Positions 27,557 to 36,164 of a DNA stretch of 64,000 nucleotides are shown here, piece after piece. The stretch comes from Paenibacillus paridis (GTDB taxonomy: Bacteria; Bacillota; Bacilli; Paenibacillales; Paenibacillaceae): positions 2,271,345 to 2,335,344 of the forward strand of contig NZ_VCIX01000092.1 in the NCBI RefSeq assembly GCF_006345825.1, given 5' to 3'. Both the position numbers and the translations under genes were made by a program. Positions within the stretch are counted from its first letter, which is position 1. The number at the start of each line of letters is the position of its first letter. The notes beneath the pieces were generated by a model. That model had not been told where the DNA came from. It saw only the letters and a list, made by a program, of their open reading frames with translations, and made no database searches.

Positions 27557-27703
27557 CTGCTGCCGTTCGAGCTCGGCAAGCCTGCTCTGCCTATTTGTCG
27601 TATGGGAAACCTCTTTAATTATGGACAGTGCTTTCATAATTGACAGCTCCAGTTTAGATCGAATAACAGGTTTGACGAGGTAGTCGACTGCGCCATAGGC
27701 AAT
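27557..27703 (-). pseudogene. Fragment of a decayed YesN-type response regulator
   Basis: On the minus strand this reads IAYGAVDYLVKPVIRSKLEL, then MKALSIIKEVSHTTNR and QSRLAELERQQ. It matches residues about 97-145 of the intact regulator at 852-2429 (ALGAVDYLVKPVDQTKLENA), including the switch Lys. Its own start codon lies about 500 bases away at 28210 (MILKVLLADD), on the far side of the IS3-type remnant. Confidence 0.8.
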
Positions 27704-28180
27704 AAAAGGAGAGGAGAACCAGGAGAAAGAACGCCGGAATCAGGATCTACATGCGGAACTAGCCATTCTAAAAAAAGCGCTGCACATCTTCAGCAAAGAA
27801 AAGAACTAAGGTTCCAAGTCATCGATGATCATCGATTCGAGTTTTAATTGTTGAAGATGTGCGATATCCTTGAGGTTTCACGGAGTGGCTACTACAAATG
27901 GTAAAGGAGAAGGCGAACAAAAATAGCTACGAGAAGCGCCAGCAGGCTTTGCTATCGCGTAATTTCCTGATTTACTGCACACGCTTAAAAACCAAAGTTC
28001 AAGCTCAGCAAGAGATCTTCGAATATATTGAAATTTTTTACACCCGTAAATGAATTCATGATTCTTTGGGCTACGTATCACCCGCTCGATTTGTGAGCAT
28101 GTATGACCAAGAGTCTAATTAATTTACACTAACGTGATGTCGAGGTCTAAATATCGGATAGGCATACAGCACCGCACATC
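27704..28180 (+). mobile_element. IS3-family insertion sequence remnant
   Basis: Three pieces of an IS3-type transposase are visible on the plus strand. The OrfA end reads ERRNQDLHAELAILKKALHI to a TAA at 27807. An OrfB start reads MCDILEVSRSGYYKW near 27853. The OrfB end reads QQEIFEYIEIFYTRK, stop, then HDSLGYVSPARFVSMY near 28000-28110. The whole catalytic core (about 200 residues of OrfB, including the DDE residues) is missing and stops interrupt the rest, so it cannot move. It interrupts the decayed response regulator between its first ten codons and codon 97. Confidence 0.8.
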
Positions 28181-28600
28181 ATCAGCCAGCAGCACCTTAA
28201 GTATCATAATTATCCTCCATCAGGTACCATTAGTGTAAATTGAACCGCGATTCCGATATTTAATCGAATCTCAATTACCAATCCCCTATTTTCCCGAATC
28301 CCTAAATTAGCCGATCATGTACATTTATTAAGCAGACATGCTTGCGCAAATGAGTTGTACTATCTTCCTTTAAGCTGTCTCGCTCCTCGTTGGGCGAGCG
28401 CGGTCAGGAAATGCACATATCCCCTCACAATGACTGCGGTCCACTGCTTGATGGTAATTTGACTGGAATACAGCTCATTTTTTTAAAACGAGTCTGTCAT
28501 CTTGAAGCTGGTTCTCTTTATCGGCTGCTCTAGCGTTAGCGTATTGACTGCGTCGGACACAGCGAGCGTCGTATCGACAAATGTTGCAATCTTAGACTGA
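28181..28600 (-). pseudogene. Remnants of a YesM-type kinase and start of its YesN regulator
   Basis: Read on the minus strand, the pieces follow the order of the intact kinase at 2432-4207: NELYSSQITIKQWTAVI (intact: HELYSSLIVIQQWTSFI), LKEDSTTHLRKHV with NVHDRL (intact: LKEDTAPHLRKHVGLKNVHD), and GLVIEIRLNIGIAVQFTL (intact: GLVIESRLNIGTSVQFTL). The regulator start MILKVLLADD follows at 28210 behind a GGAGG site. Most of the HAMP and kinase core is deleted and frames shift. It is a second, dead copy of the Region 1 kinase-regulator pair. Confidence 0.8.
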
Positions 28601-28633
28601 TTCTCTTAAAACCGCGATCCCCCTGTGTCAAAG

Positions 28634-28768
28634 CAACTTCTGCTGACTACCGATTGGAAAACAGCCCGCATTGCAGATGAGCTTGGCATGGAGCGTTCCC
28701 ATTTCTCCCGGTTGTTCCTCGCCTCTACGGATATGACACCGCGGCAATTCAGGAGCCTTCATCAATGA
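28634..28768 (+). pseudogene. Split AraC family regulator, 3' part
   Basis: The plus strand reads QLLLTTDWKTARIADELGME, then RSHFSRLFLASTDMTPRQF and a TGA at 28766-28768: the second helix-turn-helix and terminal helix of an AraC regulator. There is no start or ribosome site, so this is the displaced end of the gene whose first part lies at 27029-27556. About 40 codons of the first helix-turn-helix are missing. Its last bases overlap the convergent response regulator end at 28762. Confidence 0.75.
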
Positions 28769-29514
28769 CAACCTGATTTCCTATATTCTCCAGGAGTGAC
28801 GCCTACCGTTTTCCGAAAAACCTTATAAAACGTGCGGCTGTTGTCATAACCGACGCATTTGGCGATTTTATCCAAGGGGATATCTTTGGTACCCACGAGC
28901 AATTGCTTCGCTTTTTCAATGCGTACCTGATTCATATATTTGACAAAGGTGTCGCCCGTTTCTCTTTTGAATATTTGTCCGACATAGCTTGGATGAAGAT
29001 TTAGGGTTGCCGCTACATCAGGCAAGGAAATATCCTTCATGTAATTCTTTTCAATAAAAGCCTTCATGAGCGAAATATTCTCATTCTTTGGGGACGCCGT
29101 TAGGTCATTCAATGATAACGGATCTGGAAGGTGCTGTTTTTCTTCCAGCAGCACCAAGGCGATTCGCTTCAGCAGCTCGGCGAGCTCCTGCTGATTGACG
29201 GGCTTTAGCATATAATCCACGACCTGCAGTTGAACCGCTTTGCGAGCATACTCAAATACATCATGTCCGGTTAGAATAATGAACCGCTTCACCTTCTTCT
29301 GCTGCGCGTGTTTAATGAACTCAAGACCATCAATTCCCGGCATATGGATATCCGTAATGATAAGGTCGGGTTGAAAATAGTCAATTTTCTCCAATGCGTC
29401 GATCCCGTCGTTAGCCAATATGATTTTGCCAAACGGTGTATTTTCTTCCTCGATCATATCGCGAATGCCTTCAAGTATTATAGGTTCGTCATCCACAATC
29501 ATCAGCTTCAGCAT
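28762..29514 (-). CDS. Short YesN-type response regulator (REC-AraC)
   Basis: Compact response regulator of 250 residues. ATG 29514 (MLKLMIVDDE) is chosen because GGAGGAG lies seven bases upstream; the longer frame runs into the kinase gene. Receiver domain about 1-120 with acidic pair DDE, phospho-acceptor Asp in LIITDIHMPGIDG near 55 and Lys in YMLKPVNQ. The two AraC helix-turn-helix motifs (about 145-250) read ISLPDVAATLNLHPSYVGQI and CVGYDNSRTFYKVFRKTVG. It lacks the long middle region of the regulator at 852-2429. Its start lies inside the end of the kinase gene (26-base overlap), so expression is coupled. Confidence 0.93.
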   Translation of the reverse strand: MLKLMIVDDEPIILEGIRDMIEEENTPFGKIILANDGIDALEKIDYFQPDLIITDIHMPGIDGLEFIKHAQQKKVKRFIILTGHDVFEYARKAVQLQVVDYMLKPVNQQELAELLKRIALVLLEEKQHLPDPLSLNDLTASPKNENISLMKAFIEKNYMKDISLPDVAATLNLHPSYVGQIFKRETGDTFVKYMNQVRIEKAKQLLVGTKDIPLDKIAKCVGYDNSRTFYKVFRKTVGVTPGEYRKSGCH

Positions 29515-31252
29515 GCTTGATCTCCTCCGTGTGCAGAATAAGAGTAAACGTCGTTCCCTGGCCTTCCCCACTTTTGACAAGCATTTTCGATTCCTTGCCG
29601 AAATATGCCTTTACACGCTCGGTTACATTGCCGAGACCAATGCCCGTCCCAGTCGATAATGCGAGATCGGCTATACCGCTGTGAAGTCTTATTCGAAGGT
29701 TCGATAGCTTCGGTTCTGGAATACCCGCTCCATTATCCATAACATGGATTTCAATCGCATCTTGAGCTCTTTTGAAACGAATGGCTATCTTCTTCGTTCC
29801 CCTGATGTTCGACAGTCCATGAATCATGCTATTTTCTACGAGCGGCTGCAAAATAAATCTCGGACAACGAACCTTGAGCAGCTCTTCATCCGATTCAAGC
29901 TCGAACAGAAGATCCCTCATCCGAATCTGATGAATGGCGATATAAGCCTTGACATGCTCCAACTCCTCCTCAAGCGTCGTATCATCCGTTTGCGATAAGC
30001 TGTAGCGAAGGAGATTGCCTAAGGAATATGCCATCTCAGCTACCGTGTAATCCTTGTTCGACCTAGCAAGCATTCGCATCGTCTCCAGCGTGTTGTATAA
30101 AAAATGAGGCTGAATTTGCGCTTGCAGCATTTTGAAATCTGCATCCTTCTTCAGAAGCTCCACCTTCTGCACGCGATTGACGAGTTCATCGATGCGCCCG
30201 ATCATGGCGTTGTAATTAGATAGGAGGAAGCCAATCTCATCCTTGCCCTGTTTTCCCGAATAGGGGGTTCCTATATCATCCAAGCCGACTTTACGCATAT
30301 GGCGGGAAAGCAGTAAAATCCGCTTTGTAAGCGATGACAATAAAATGTAGTAAAATACCGATAGAAGGCCAAGAAGTACGATCCCAGCGCCTGCAAGCCA
30401 AAGCTTCGTCCACAAAAATTGGAACAGGGCGTCTTGTTTATTGATTTCGACAACTGTTAAGCCGAGGCGCGGCACTTGTACGGAATTGACCATCAGCTTC
30501 TTTCCGTCGACAAGAAATGTACTGTCCTCTCTAGTCAAAACGGATGATTTGATCCCCGCAAGCAGTCCGGCGCGGATGACCGTTTCCCTCCTCGAGCTGA
30601 AGACCGTGCCCTCCGAATCCATCAGTAAAATCGTATTTTGCGGATGAATAACGCTAAGCGCTTTCATAAACTCCTCTAAGAGTGCTGATTTTACCTTAAT
30701 TTCAACAATGCCAAGCTCGCTAGTATAGGTTTCACTATAAAGCTTGTGGTAGTACACCAAGAAAGGTTCCGATCCGGCTTCGATTGATTTCTTCCATAGC
30801 CCTTTTACCGGAAGCAGCTTTTTCTTCTCCTCATTGCTCAGCTTGCTCACTATTTCCGAATAGTCCACGAATTCAGGAAAAGATAACAGTCTGTTCTGCG
30901 TTTTAGGGTACACGACAAGCTGCTCTACCATCGGCTCGCCAAGAGATGCGAATGCAAAGGCGGGACTGATTTCCTTTAAATACGAGTAAATAAGATCCCT
31001 GTCATACACGTAATCCCCCCGCAAAAAGTCTAGCAAGGCGGTATTATTTTGGTAGATGGAATACAAAGATTCGATCTTAGACAGGCTGGCTTCCAGATTA
31101 GCCCCCTGCTGTTCGATATTTTGCTGATTAGTCAATTGATACTGCGTGATCAATCGTCCATAGAGCTGGTTATAGACAAACGCCGAAAAAATAAGGAACG
31201 GAAGAACAATAAGAAAAATATATCCAACAACCATTTTAGTACTTATGCGCAT
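29489..31252 (-). CDS. YesM-type sensor histidine kinase
   Basis: Membrane sensor kinase of about 587 residues. I start at ATG 31252 (MRISTKMVVG), with GGGGAG ten bases upstream, rather than 13 codons earlier. N-terminal helix (VVGYIFLIVLPFLIFSAFVY), extracytoplasmic sensor to about residue 280, second helix (LAGAGIVLLGLLSVFYYILL), HAMP segment, then His_kinase with phospho-accepting His in QIQPHFLYNTLETMRM and HATPase boxes LVENSMIHGL and VMDNGAGIPE. It is the fourth gene of the operon permease, permease, binding protein, kinase, regulator, and likely senses the imported sugar or its binding protein. Confidence 0.93.
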   Translation of the reverse strand: MRISTKMVVGYIFLIVLPFLIFSAFVYNQLYGRLITQYQLTNQQNIEQQGANLEASLSKIESLYSIYQNNTALLDFLRGDYVYDRDLIYSYLKEISPAFAFASLGEPMVEQLVVYPKTQNRLLSFPEFVDYSEIVSKLSNEEKKKLLPVKGLWKKSIEAGSEPFLVYYHKLYSETYTSELGIVEIKVKSALLEEFMKALSVIHPQNTILLMDSEGTVFSSRRETVIRAGLLAGIKSSVLTREDSTFLVDGKKLMVNSVQVPRLGLTVVEINKQDALFQFLWTKLWLAGAGIVLLGLLSVFYYILLSSLTKRILLLSRHMRKVGLDDIGTPYSGKQGKDEIGFLLSNYNAMIGRIDELVNRVQKVELLKKDADFKMLQAQIQPHFLYNTLETMRMLARSNKDYTVAEMAYSLGNLLRYSLSQTDDTTLEEELEHVKAYIAIHQIRMRDLLFELESDEELLKVRCPRFILQPLVENSMIHGLSNIRGTKKIAIRFKRAQDAIEIHVMDNGAGIPEPKLSNLRIRLHSGIADLALSTGTGIGLGNVTERVKAYFGKESKMLVKSGEGQGTTFTLILHTEEIKHAEADDCG

Positions 31253-31294
31253 AATAACTAATCTCCCCGATGAAATAGAAAATGGAAGCAAGCG

Positions 31295-31341
31295 AGCTCA
31301 TACGGAAAGCCGCCCTTCCGGGCTGACCTTCCATATGAGCT
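31295..31341 (-). terminator. Hairpin between binding protein and kinase
   Basis: AGCTCATA at 31295-31302 pairs with TATGAGCT at 31334-31341, and an inner GGAAAG/CTTTCC-like stem continues it. It lies between the binding protein stop (31355) and the kinase start, as does the hairpin at 4249-4276 in the other operon. No T-run follows, so partial termination or mRNA protection is the more likely role. Confidence 0.55.
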
Positions 31342-31354
31342 TATAAGCAACCCC

Positions 31355-32926
31355 TTATTTCGTCAAGCTATCATACTTTTCCTTTAAAGGCCCGTATTGC
31401 TCGGTTGCCCAAGCTTCTAGCTTCGACATTCCGATCTTCTCGGCTTTTTTCAATATTTCTTCGTAAGCTTGTTCAGCTTCAGCTTCCGTTGGTGCCAAAT
31501 ACACCTTCGTGACCTCCGTTTTCACCATGTTGTCAATATTGGTACGAATGATCTGTTCGGGAGAATCCGTATCCGGATTAATCATGCCGATTGCTGGGTT
31601 AAAGGTTGTAATCTTCGAATACGCTTCGCCTTGACGAGTCGTTTCCGAATCGCTCTTGTATGTTCCCAGTGCCATACCAACACCCGTCTCGGTTGGAACA
31701 CCCCACCAATAAACGCCTTTTCCTTTAAGCGTCTCCAAATCCTGAACATTATAGTTGAACTCCGGATATCCAGCCTCGTTCCATGTCCAGTCCTGTCCTT
31801 CAATTCCCCATTCCGCTGTACGCCAGCCCTCTTCCGAATACATATATTCAAGGAATTTCACAGTCGCTTCTACATTTTTGTTGTTCTTCGATACATACAT
31901 GCCAAGTCCGCCGGTTCCGGTACTAACAACCGAAGCTTCAGCTCCGAGAGGCTCGGCGAGCTGGACAAATTCTAAGCCTGAGTCTTTACTGGAAGCATTG
32001 AGACGATCTGCGCCAGAATAGGTCCACGTGTAAGCAAAGCCTTTGCCGGAAACCATCATTTGCTCCGTCTCCGATTCATTTTTGTAGGCAAAGTTTTCCG
32101 ATGTAACATATCCATTGCGGTACAAGCTGTTCACATACAGCATTGATTTACGAGTGGCATCTTGTCTGAGATAATATTCAATTTTCCCGTCTTTATCAGC
32201 AAATCCGCCTACTGCTCCATATTGTGTGTCAAAGTAAGGACGCTGCCAGTTTGGATTAAGAATAAGCGGCGTCATGTCCGGATGTTTTTCCTTAACAGCA
32301 GCGAATGCTTTATCTAAATCTTCAAGCGTCTTAATAGCCGGATTGCCGATTTCCTCCAAAATATCTTTGCGAAGCGTTATTCCCGGAACCATCATATGGG
32401 CATATGGACTGGCTTTCCATTCCGCTTCGGTTGAGAAATCGTTCCGAATCGCGTAATAGTTGCCGTCACTTACCGTATTGACGAGCTCCTTGACCGGATC
32501 GAACTTCACGCTAGGGGCATATTTCGGAAAAATCTCATTGTAAGGAAGGCTGATGTTGCCATCCGACATGAGCTTGAAGTTAAATGAAACGACGATATCG
32601 GGTAAATCTCCCGAAGCGACCATCAGGGCAAGCTGTTTATCATCCGTAGCCACTGTAATTTTCGGCTTAACGCCTGTCGCTTTCGTAATCGCTTCCGGTA
32701 TTTCACCTTTCCAATCCTGGAATGGATACCATGTGGCATCGACGAACATTGTCAGCTCGACCGGTTCCCCTGTCCCGTTATTGCCAACAGTTTCTCCTTC
32801 CGATTTACCGTTGTTCGTACTCGCCGTTCCTTTATTGCCGCTGTTGTTGCTGCAAGCCGAAAGTGCTCCTCCTACCAATAATAATACTGCGAACATGACA
32901 ATAATCAGTTTATAGCTCTTATTCAT
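31355..32926 (-). CDS. Extracellular solute-binding lipoprotein of LplA type
   Basis: Binding lipoprotein of the second importer, about 523 residues. ATG 32926 (MNKSYKLI) is seven bases after GGGGGT; the ATG two codons earlier abuts that site. Signal peptide with lipobox VGGALSAC, then an Asn/Thr/Gly-rich linker. The mature part (TMFVDATWYPFQDWKGEIPE, GVKPKITVATDDKQLALMVA) is typical of the long oligosaccharide-binding group with aromatic-rich cleft. It follows its LplC-type permease by 76 bases. The sugar is not predictable, though the GH39-like and GH95-like enzymes nearby suggest plant or microbial heteropolysaccharide fragments. Confidence 0.92.
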   Translation of the reverse strand: MNKSYKLIIVMFAVLLLVGGALSACSNNSGNKGTASTNNGKSEGETVGNNGTGEPVELTMFVDATWYPFQDWKGEIPEAITKATGVKPKITVATDDKQLALMVASGDLPDIVVSFNFKLMSDGNISLPYNEIFPKYAPSVKFDPVKELVNTVSDGNYYAIRNDFSTEAEWKASPYAHMMVPGITLRKDILEEIGNPAIKTLEDLDKAFAAVKEKHPDMTPLILNPNWQRPYFDTQYGAVGGFADKDGKIEYYLRQDATRKSMLYVNSLYRNGYVTSENFAYKNESETEQMMVSGKGFAYTWTYSGADRLNASSKDSGLEFVQLAEPLGAEASVVSTGTGGLGMYVSKNNKNVEATVKFLEYMYSEEGWRTAEWGIEGQDWTWNEAGYPEFNYNVQDLETLKGKGVYWWGVPTETGVGMALGTYKSDSETTRQGEAYSKITTFNPAIGMINPDTDSPEQIIRTNIDNMVKTEVTKVYLAPTEAEAEQAYEEILKKAEKIGMSKLEAWATEQYGPLKEKYDSLTK

Positions 32927-33002
32927 TCCCATACCCCCGTCTATAATAGTCTTATTTTAAGGCCGCCCGTCCGATTATGAAAGAGACTGCCGAAAAACCG
33001 CA

Positions 33003-33884
33003 TCAGCCTTTGACTGAACCTAACATCATGCCGGATACAAAATACTTTTGCAAAAACGGATAGACACCGAGAATAGGAACGATCGATACAACCATTGCTG
33101 TCGCTTGGACCGAGAAAGGTGTAACGCTGGAACGCGACATCGCTGCCGCTTGCGCATCTCCCGACGGCACCATGGATTGGTTAATAACCTGCATCATCCG
33201 GTAGGTCAACGTACGAAGTCCCTCGTCCTGTACGAAGTAAGCTGAATCCAGCCATGCATTCCATTGACCGGAGCCGATGAACAAGCTTATCGTAGCAAGT
33301 AGCGGCATCGAGACCGGAAGAATGATTTTGGCAAAGATCCGTACCTCTGATGCTCCGTCGATTCTAGCCGACTCACCTAGCTCTTCGGGAATATCCGTAA
33401 AAAACGAGATCGCGATCAATAGGAAAAATAAATTAAGCATGCCCGGAATGACATAAACACCGAATGTGTTAATAAGCCCAAGGCTCTTCAGCACGATATA
33501 AAAAGCGATTATACCGCCGGAGAAATTCATCGCTATTACGACGATTGTGAAGTAGCTCTTACGGAAGATGAGATCCCGTTTAGCAAGGCCATATGCAACA
33601 AGCCCGGTAAACAAGACGCCTAGAAATGTCCCGACAATGGTCCTTAGCAGCGAAATGCCGAATGCGCTGATCCACTTTGGATCTTCGAGAAAATAGAGAT
33701 AGTTGCCGAACGTGAATTGCCTTGGCCATAGGTACATGCCTCCTGACGCTGTATCGGTGCCTGCATTAAACGTAATCAACAAAATATAGTAGAAAGGATA
33801 TAGAGTAACGAAGACGACGATGATCAGGATGATCGAAATGATCGTATCCAATACCCGATCCTCCATCGTTTTTCTTCTGCGCAT
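33003..33884 (-). CDS. Carbohydrate ABC transporter permease, LplC/YtcP type
   Basis: Second permease of this importer, 293 residues with six predicted helices. Start ATG 33884; the ribosome site (GAGTGGTG) is weak. First helix IISIILIIVVFVTLYPFYYI near residue 15. EAA loop ESARIDGASEVRIFAKIILP near 185. C-terminus FVSGMMLGSVKG is the family hallmark. It is 31 bases after the LplB-type partner. As in the other two importers of the window, no ATPase is encoded next to it. Confidence 0.92.
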   Translation of the reverse strand: MRRRKTMEDRVLDTIISIILIIVVFVTLYPFYYILLITFNAGTDTASGGMYLWPRQFTFGNYLYFLEDPKWISAFGISLLRTIVGTFLGVLFTGLVAYGLAKRDLIFRKSYFTIVVIAMNFSGGIIAFYIVLKSLGLINTFGVYVIPGMLNLFFLLIAISFFTDIPEELGESARIDGASEVRIFAKIILPVSMPLLATISLFIGSGQWNAWLDSAYFVQDEGLRTLTYRMMQVINQSMVPSGDAQAAAMSRSSVTPFSVQATAMVVSIVPILGVYPFLQKYFVSGMMLGSVKG

Positions 33885-33915
33885 GATGAATCACCACTCT
33901 CAAGTTTCTTGTTCG

Positions 33916-34857
33916 TCAGAATAATCCAGTGCCCGATACTCGTTTGGCAATAGCGTTGCTAGTGAATATCAGAAAAACGGATATAAGTGATTGCATAAGA
34001 TCAATAGCCGTAGCAAATGAGAATCTTCCTTGGGCAAGGCCGATCGTGAAGGCATAGGTCTGAATGATCTGAGATTTCTCACTATTAATCGTATTGCCTA
34101 GCAGCATCGATTGCTCAAAGTTCGATCCAACTAACCCTCCGCCCAGCATGCTCCCAATCGTCAATATTAGAACAACGATGCTTGCTCCCTTCAAACCCGG
34201 CAGTGTAATGTGGATAATTCGTTTGAGACGGCTTGCACCATCCATCTCAGCAGCTTCATATAAAGAAGGATCAATTCCGGCAAGCGCAGCAAGAAAAATA
34301 ATCGTCCACCAGCCCGCTTCCTTCCATATGGCCGTTGATACAGCTAGTCCCCAGAAGGCATCTGGATCGGTTAAAATAGACAGCGGCTCCTTAATCAGAT
34401 GAATCGATTGAAGAAAATCGTTGACGATGCCAAAGCTTGACGAGAAGAACGCATAGGATATGCCAGTAACGACTACCCATGAAATGAAATGCGGCAAATA
34501 ACTAACCGTTTGTACGAACCGTTTCACAAATACATGCCTAACTTCGCTAAGAAGAATGGCGAACAGGATAGGAATGGGATACGAAAAAACAATTTTCAAC
34601 AGACTAAGTACTAACGTATTACGCACAAGCATCGGGAAATTATAGTCATTTATGAGCTCCTTAAAGTGTGACAAGCCTGCCCAGGAACTGCTGAAGATAC
34701 CATCGATACCGGTTGATATTTTATAATTTTTGAAGGCAATGATGATTCCGAACATCGGAATATAACTGAACACGAGCAGGAACAACAATCCAATCCATAC
34801 AAATACCTGGAAGGGCAACTGTCTTTTAAACTGTTTTAAAAATATCGTTTTCTGAAT
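33916..34857 (-). CDS. Carbohydrate ABC transporter permease, LplB type, possible ATT start
   Basis: First permease of the importer. The first usual start, TTG 34818 (LPFQVFVW), gives 300 residues but has no ribosome site and removes the basic tail that members have before helix 1. The open frame continues upstream through KTIFLKQFKRQ to an ATT codon at 34857, which has AAAGGAGAGG eight bases upstream. I extend to this ATT; if non-standard starts are not accepted, use 34818. Helix 1 is VWIGLLFLLVFSYIPMFG, the EAA loop is EAAEMDGASRLKRIIHITLP, and the C-terminus is IAKRVSGTGLF. It heads the five-gene operon running to 28762. Confidence 0.85.
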   Translation of the reverse strand: MQKTIFLKQFKRQLPFQVFVWIGLLFLLVFSYIPMFGIIIAFKNYKISTGIDGIFSSSWAGLSHFKELINDYNFPMLVRNTLVLSLLKIVFSYPIPILFAILLSEVRHVFVKRFVQTVSYLPHFISWVVVTGISYAFFSSSFGIVNDFLQSIHLIKEPLSILTDPDAFWGLAVSTAIWKEAGWWTIIFLAALAGIDPSLYEAAEMDGASRLKRIIHITLPGLKGASIVVLILTIGSMLGGGLVGSNFEQSMLLGNTINSEKSQIIQTYAFTIGLAQGRFSFATAIDLMQSLISVFLIFTSNAIAKRVSGTGLF

Positions 34858-35005
34858 GGGATTCGCCTCTCCTTTCGGTCTATATCAAGCTAGCTAGCTG
34901 CGCTGCGACCTCTTGTTTCTCATTATAAAAGCGCATACATTTTATGAAAACGGTTCATTTCGCATAAAATGATGTCCTTTTTCAAGGTGGTCCATATGGG
35001 AAAAG

Positions 35006-35050
35006 AAAAAAGAACCAATCATTGTCGGAATACAATGATTGGTTCTTTTT
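35006..35050. terminator. Bidirectional rho-independent terminator
   Basis: AAAAGAACCAATCATTGT and ACAATGATTGGTTCTTTT form an 18 bp perfect stem with a six-base loop, flanked by A-runs on the left and T-runs on the right. It works in principle on either strand and isolates the importer operon at 34857 from the region to its right. Confidence 0.85.
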
Positions 35051-35081
35051 ACGCTAATAGGTGTAAGAAAGGCAATTGAAA

Positions 35082-35133
35082 CAGCGACTCCCAAGGAAAA
35101 AAAAGTCCTAAATGGTCGCTGATTTATTGAACT
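35082..35133. repeat. Repeated hairpin element, copy 1
   Basis: CAGCGACT...GGA / TCC...GGTCGCTG form an imperfect palindrome followed by ATTTATTGAACT. The same core, including the tail GTCGCTGATTTATT and the inner AGTCCTAA, recurs at 59144-59200. It is about 50 bases, with no coding role visible; it may be a REP/MITE-like element or the end of an insertion sequence. Confidence 0.6.
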
Positions 35134-35164
35134 CACGTTACCTGTAAGTACAATGTTTTTAGAT

Positions 35165-35338
35165 TTAGCAATCATGCTCTCTTATCATAATTAATTTTAT
35201 CAAATAAGATTCAACAAGTTGATTGCCATTTCCAGTGCTATTGCTGATTGTTAAAATTACATAATTTCTTGTTCTATGGATGTAATAACCTCGCAGACGA
35301 TCATACTCTTCTGCATTTTCCGATTGATACTTGTTCAT
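35165..35338 (-). CDS. Small hypothetical protein or gene remnant
   Basis: A 57-codon frame (MNKYQSENAEEYDRLRGYYI at its start, ending MIREHDC) has protein-like composition. The same frame is open 15-20 codons further upstream (IGIRCCPDYSYSNEL) but without a standard start, and no good ribosome site is present. It could be the end of a deleted gene. No family recognised. Confidence 0.3.
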   Translation of the reverse strand: MNKYQSENAEEYDRLRGYYIHRTRNYVILTISNSTGNGNQLVESYLIKLIMIREHDC

Positions 35339-35389
35339 AAGCTCATTGGAATAGGAATAATCGGGACAACAACGTATACCGATAAAATA

Positions 35390-35415
35390 AAAAAATCGCT
35401 AAAATAGCGACTTTT
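35390..35415 (-). terminator. Terminator of the marR-type gene
   Basis: On the minus strand AGTCGCT pairs with AGCGATT around ATTTT, followed by TTTTTTATTTT. It lies about 80 bases after the MarR stop codon. Confidence 0.7.
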
Positions 35416-35493
35416 AATGAGAACTCGTAATTTTTGAACCAAACTTGATCACTTATATTCAGCAAGAAAAATATAAGTCGTTGAAATAAAGAG

Positions 35494-35919
35494 TCAGACT
35501 ATATTCCTCTCCATTTGTTGCATTAGTTTTCTTACTATCAACCGATCTTCCATAGAAATGGATTGAAGCAATTTCTCCTGCTGCTCCCTCCATTTAATCT
35601 CAACCGGTTTTTCTAATTCTTTTCCTTTGTCCGTTAGAAAGATACGCATGATCCGTCCGTCATCTACATCACGTTTACGATATATAAATCCGTTCTGCTC
35701 CAGTGATTTAACCATGTTTGTTACCGTTGGTGGTTCGCACTTCAAGTGTTCACATAGTTGCATTTGTGTTACCCCATCACCCAACCACAGACGATACAAC
35801 AAGTTATCTTGCCCTACATATAGATTAAGCTCCCTAAGAGATTCACTATAGTTTCGACGCATTTGGGAGGAAATCCGATCTAACGACTGTCGAATATCAC
35901 AATCTACTGCATCTGTCAT
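35494..35919 (-). CDS. MarR family transcriptional regulator
   Basis: Dimeric winged-helix regulator of 141 residues, the normal MarR length; start ATG 35919 with AGGGAGG upstream. The recognition region reads VTQMQLCEHLKCEPPTVTNM, VKSLEQNGFIYRKRDVDDGR, with the wing DGRIMRIFLTDKG typical of the family. A palindrome ATTTAG-CAGA-CTAAAT lies 28 bases upstream of the start (35947-35962) and again twice before the Gfo/Idh and HxlR genes, so it probably represses itself and those genes until a small ligand, perhaps a monooxygenase substrate, binds. The ligand is unknown. Confidence 0.92.
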   Translation of the reverse strand: MTDAVDCDIRQSLDRISSQMRRNYSESLRELNLYVGQDNLLYRLWLGDGVTQMQLCEHLKCEPPTVTNMVKSLEQNGFIYRKRDVDDGRIMRIFLTDKGKELEKPVEIKWREQQEKLLQSISMEDRLIVRKLMQQMERNIV

Positions 35920-35946
35920 GTATTACCCTCCCTGTATTCGAATGAA

Positions 35947-35962
35947 ATTTAGCAGACTAAAT
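35947..35962. promoter_or_regulatory. Probable MarR operator at its own promoter
   Basis: Perfect inverted repeat ATTTAG-CAGA-CTAAAT, 28 bases upstream of the MarR start. The same arms occur at 39065-39080 with spacer CTTA. Autoregulation through a 16-18 bp palindrome is standard for MarR proteins; the assignment is inference from position and recurrence. Confidence 0.65.
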
Positions 35963-35989
35963 GTATCACTGTGAACGATAGGTGTCAAT

Positions 35990-36122
35990 TCACCTTAGAG
36001 CTTGGAGATGATCCTGGATGTGGTCACTCCATCCTTTTACTTTTTTTACGGTGAAAGGGGCTCTCGTCGGTCGATTTTCATAATACATCATCATGGTTTC
36101 ATCATAGACAGCTAATTTCCAT
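35990..36122 (-). pseudogene. C-terminal fragment of an unidentified gene
   Basis: Minus-strand reading WKLAVYDETMMMYYENRPTR, then APFTVKKVKGWSDHIQDHLQ and a stop at 35990. It is preceded by an in-frame TAG and has no start, so it looks like the last 45 codons of a deleted gene between MarR and the monooxygenase. Family not recognised. Confidence 0.35.
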
Positions 36123-36164
36123 TGACAGAAAGGTGTCTAACTTTTTTGCGAAAAATCGAATCGG

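Noticed and set aside
27704..28180. Active insertion sequence
   Set aside because: The transposase lacks its catalytic core and contains stops, so it can only be listed as a remnant.
34942..35175. 77-codon minus-strand frame
   Set aside because: It runs through the perfect terminator at 35006-35050 and the repeated hairpin at 35082-35133, so it is a chance frame.
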